Assembly (NCBI GenBank): GCA_016713625.1
Contig: JADJOT010000007.1
Location: 1 to 64,000, forward strand
Source of the DNA: Candidatus Accumulibacter affinis
GTDB taxonomy: Bacteria; Pseudomonadota; Gammaproteobacteria; Burkholderiales; Rhodocyclaceae
Reading direction: 5' to 3'
Length of the DNA: 64,000 nucleotides
Part shown: in pieces, positions 63,557 through 64,000 of the stretch
Layout: every line of letters begins with the position of its first letter
Numbering within the stretch: the first letter of the stretch is position 1
Position numbers and translations under genes: made by a program
The notes under the pieces: model-generated
The model's input: the letters and a program-made list of their open reading frames with translations, nothing else
Told to the model about the DNA's origin: nothing
The model's database searches: none

Positions 63557-64000
63557 GTAAGCGTTCAGCGCACCCACCCCTGGGCGCGCACAATCAGACT
63601 GGCTTTTTGAGCGGCAGGAGCTCGTCGATGCGGCGGTTCGGCCAGGAGGGGAGTTTCTCGAGGGTGTCGGTCAGCCAGGCCATGGGCTCGATGCCGTTCG
63701 CGCGCGCAGTTTCGAGCAGCGACTGAATCGCCGCGGCGCGTTGGCCTGCCGCCTCGGAACCGGCGAACAGCCAATTTTTCTTCCCGATGGCGATCGGACG
63801 AATGGCATTCTCGACCGGGTTGTTGTCGATCGGGTAGAAGCCGTTGGTGGCGTACCGGGCCAAGGCCGGCCAGCGTCGCAGACGGTAGTCGATCGCCTTG
63901 GCCAGTGCGCCGCCGTCGGCCACCGATCTGCGGGTGTTCTGGAGCCACAGGTGCAGGGCTTCGAGCAGCGGCTGACTGGTTTCCTTTCGTCGTCGGGCGC
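63557..64000 (-). mobile_element. IS66-family element, right-hand part (runs off the window)
   Basis: The end begins GTAAGCGTTCAGCG at 63557, the usual IS66 terminus, and encloses the tnpC 3' end. It interrupts the DUF499 gene. The other end lies outside the window, so the target duplication cannot be checked. Confidence 0.85.
63594..64000 (-). CDS. tnpC: IS66 transposase TnpC, C-terminal part
   Basis: The minus frame entering from the window edge reads QPLLEALHLWLQNTRRSVAD, ATNGFYPIDNNPVENAIRPI, GKKNWLFAGSEAAGQRAAAI and ends ELLPLKKPV at 63594. The D-N-N-x-x-E-N segment holds the catalytic Glu of the IS66 DDE transposase. Only about a quarter of the protein is inside the window. Confidence 0.92.
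   Translation of the reverse strand, partial: ARRRKETSQPLLEALHLWLQNTRRSVADGGALAKAIDYRLRRWPALARYATNGFYPIDNNPVENAIRPIAIGKKNWLFAGSEAAGQRAAAIQSLLETARANGIEPMAWLTDTLEKLPSWPNRRIDELLPLKKPV

Overview
The window looks like one contig of a GC-rich betaproteobacterium. The gene neighbourhoods glnK-amtB / ubiK-yifB and coaE-zapD, together with TrpB2, SpeD, BamE-like and SPOR proteins, fit Rhodocyclales, possibly a 'Candidatus Accumulibacter' relative. The genus is an inference; no rRNA is present.

Layout. (1) 1-7864, all minus strand: an O-antigen/exopolysaccharide block with rfbA, rfbC, the ABC exporter wzm-wzt, a SAM methyltransferase, a DegT aminotransferase, a PglD-like acetyltransferase and two GT2 glycosyltransferases. 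(2) 8113-12640: housekeeping and accessory genes (tam-like methyltransferase, TSUP transporter, Phd-PIN toxin-antitoxin, MAPEG, DUF4124). (3) 12621-22569: a compact six-gene minus-strand operon with no frameshifts. It encodes a DnaQ-type exonuclease, a DrmA-like helicase, a DrmB-like DUF1998 protein, an SF1 helicase, an unrecognised 518-aa protein and a NERD-nuclease/SF1-helicase fusion. It looks like a DISARM-related defence locus without the usual methyltransferase or DrmC, and is the best candidate for an undescribed system. (4) 22677-34478: an AbrB/PIN pair, then a decayed integrative element (DUF3489, an ISNCY transposase relic, an AlpA-like HTH, DUF3987, DUF2924, a large serine recombinase) ending next to two tRNA-Lys genes. 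(5) 35077-36672: an IS lying between amtB and its likely terminator. (6) 36704-48464: core genes. (7) 48754-53345: an ORF-less group II intron, a recombinase remnant and a run of small cassette-like genes (NYN/LOTUS, HU pseudogene, DUF6398, HU). (8) 53347-64000: a second defence operon with a DUF499 ATPase, DUF3780, a DUF1156 DNA methyltransferase and a PLD-SNF2 helicase. I recall this gene set as anti-phage-associated (Hma-like: helicase, methylase, ATPase). It is broken by an IS with 8-bp target duplication, capped by an IS66 element, and threaded with three toxin-antitoxin-type units.

Many genes, including conserved ones (glnK, ubiK, yifB, rfbC), carry a single indel, often in a homopolymer. 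That pattern fits sequencing error at least as well as true decay. Genes marked pseudogene are broken in this sequence as given and need checking against reads.
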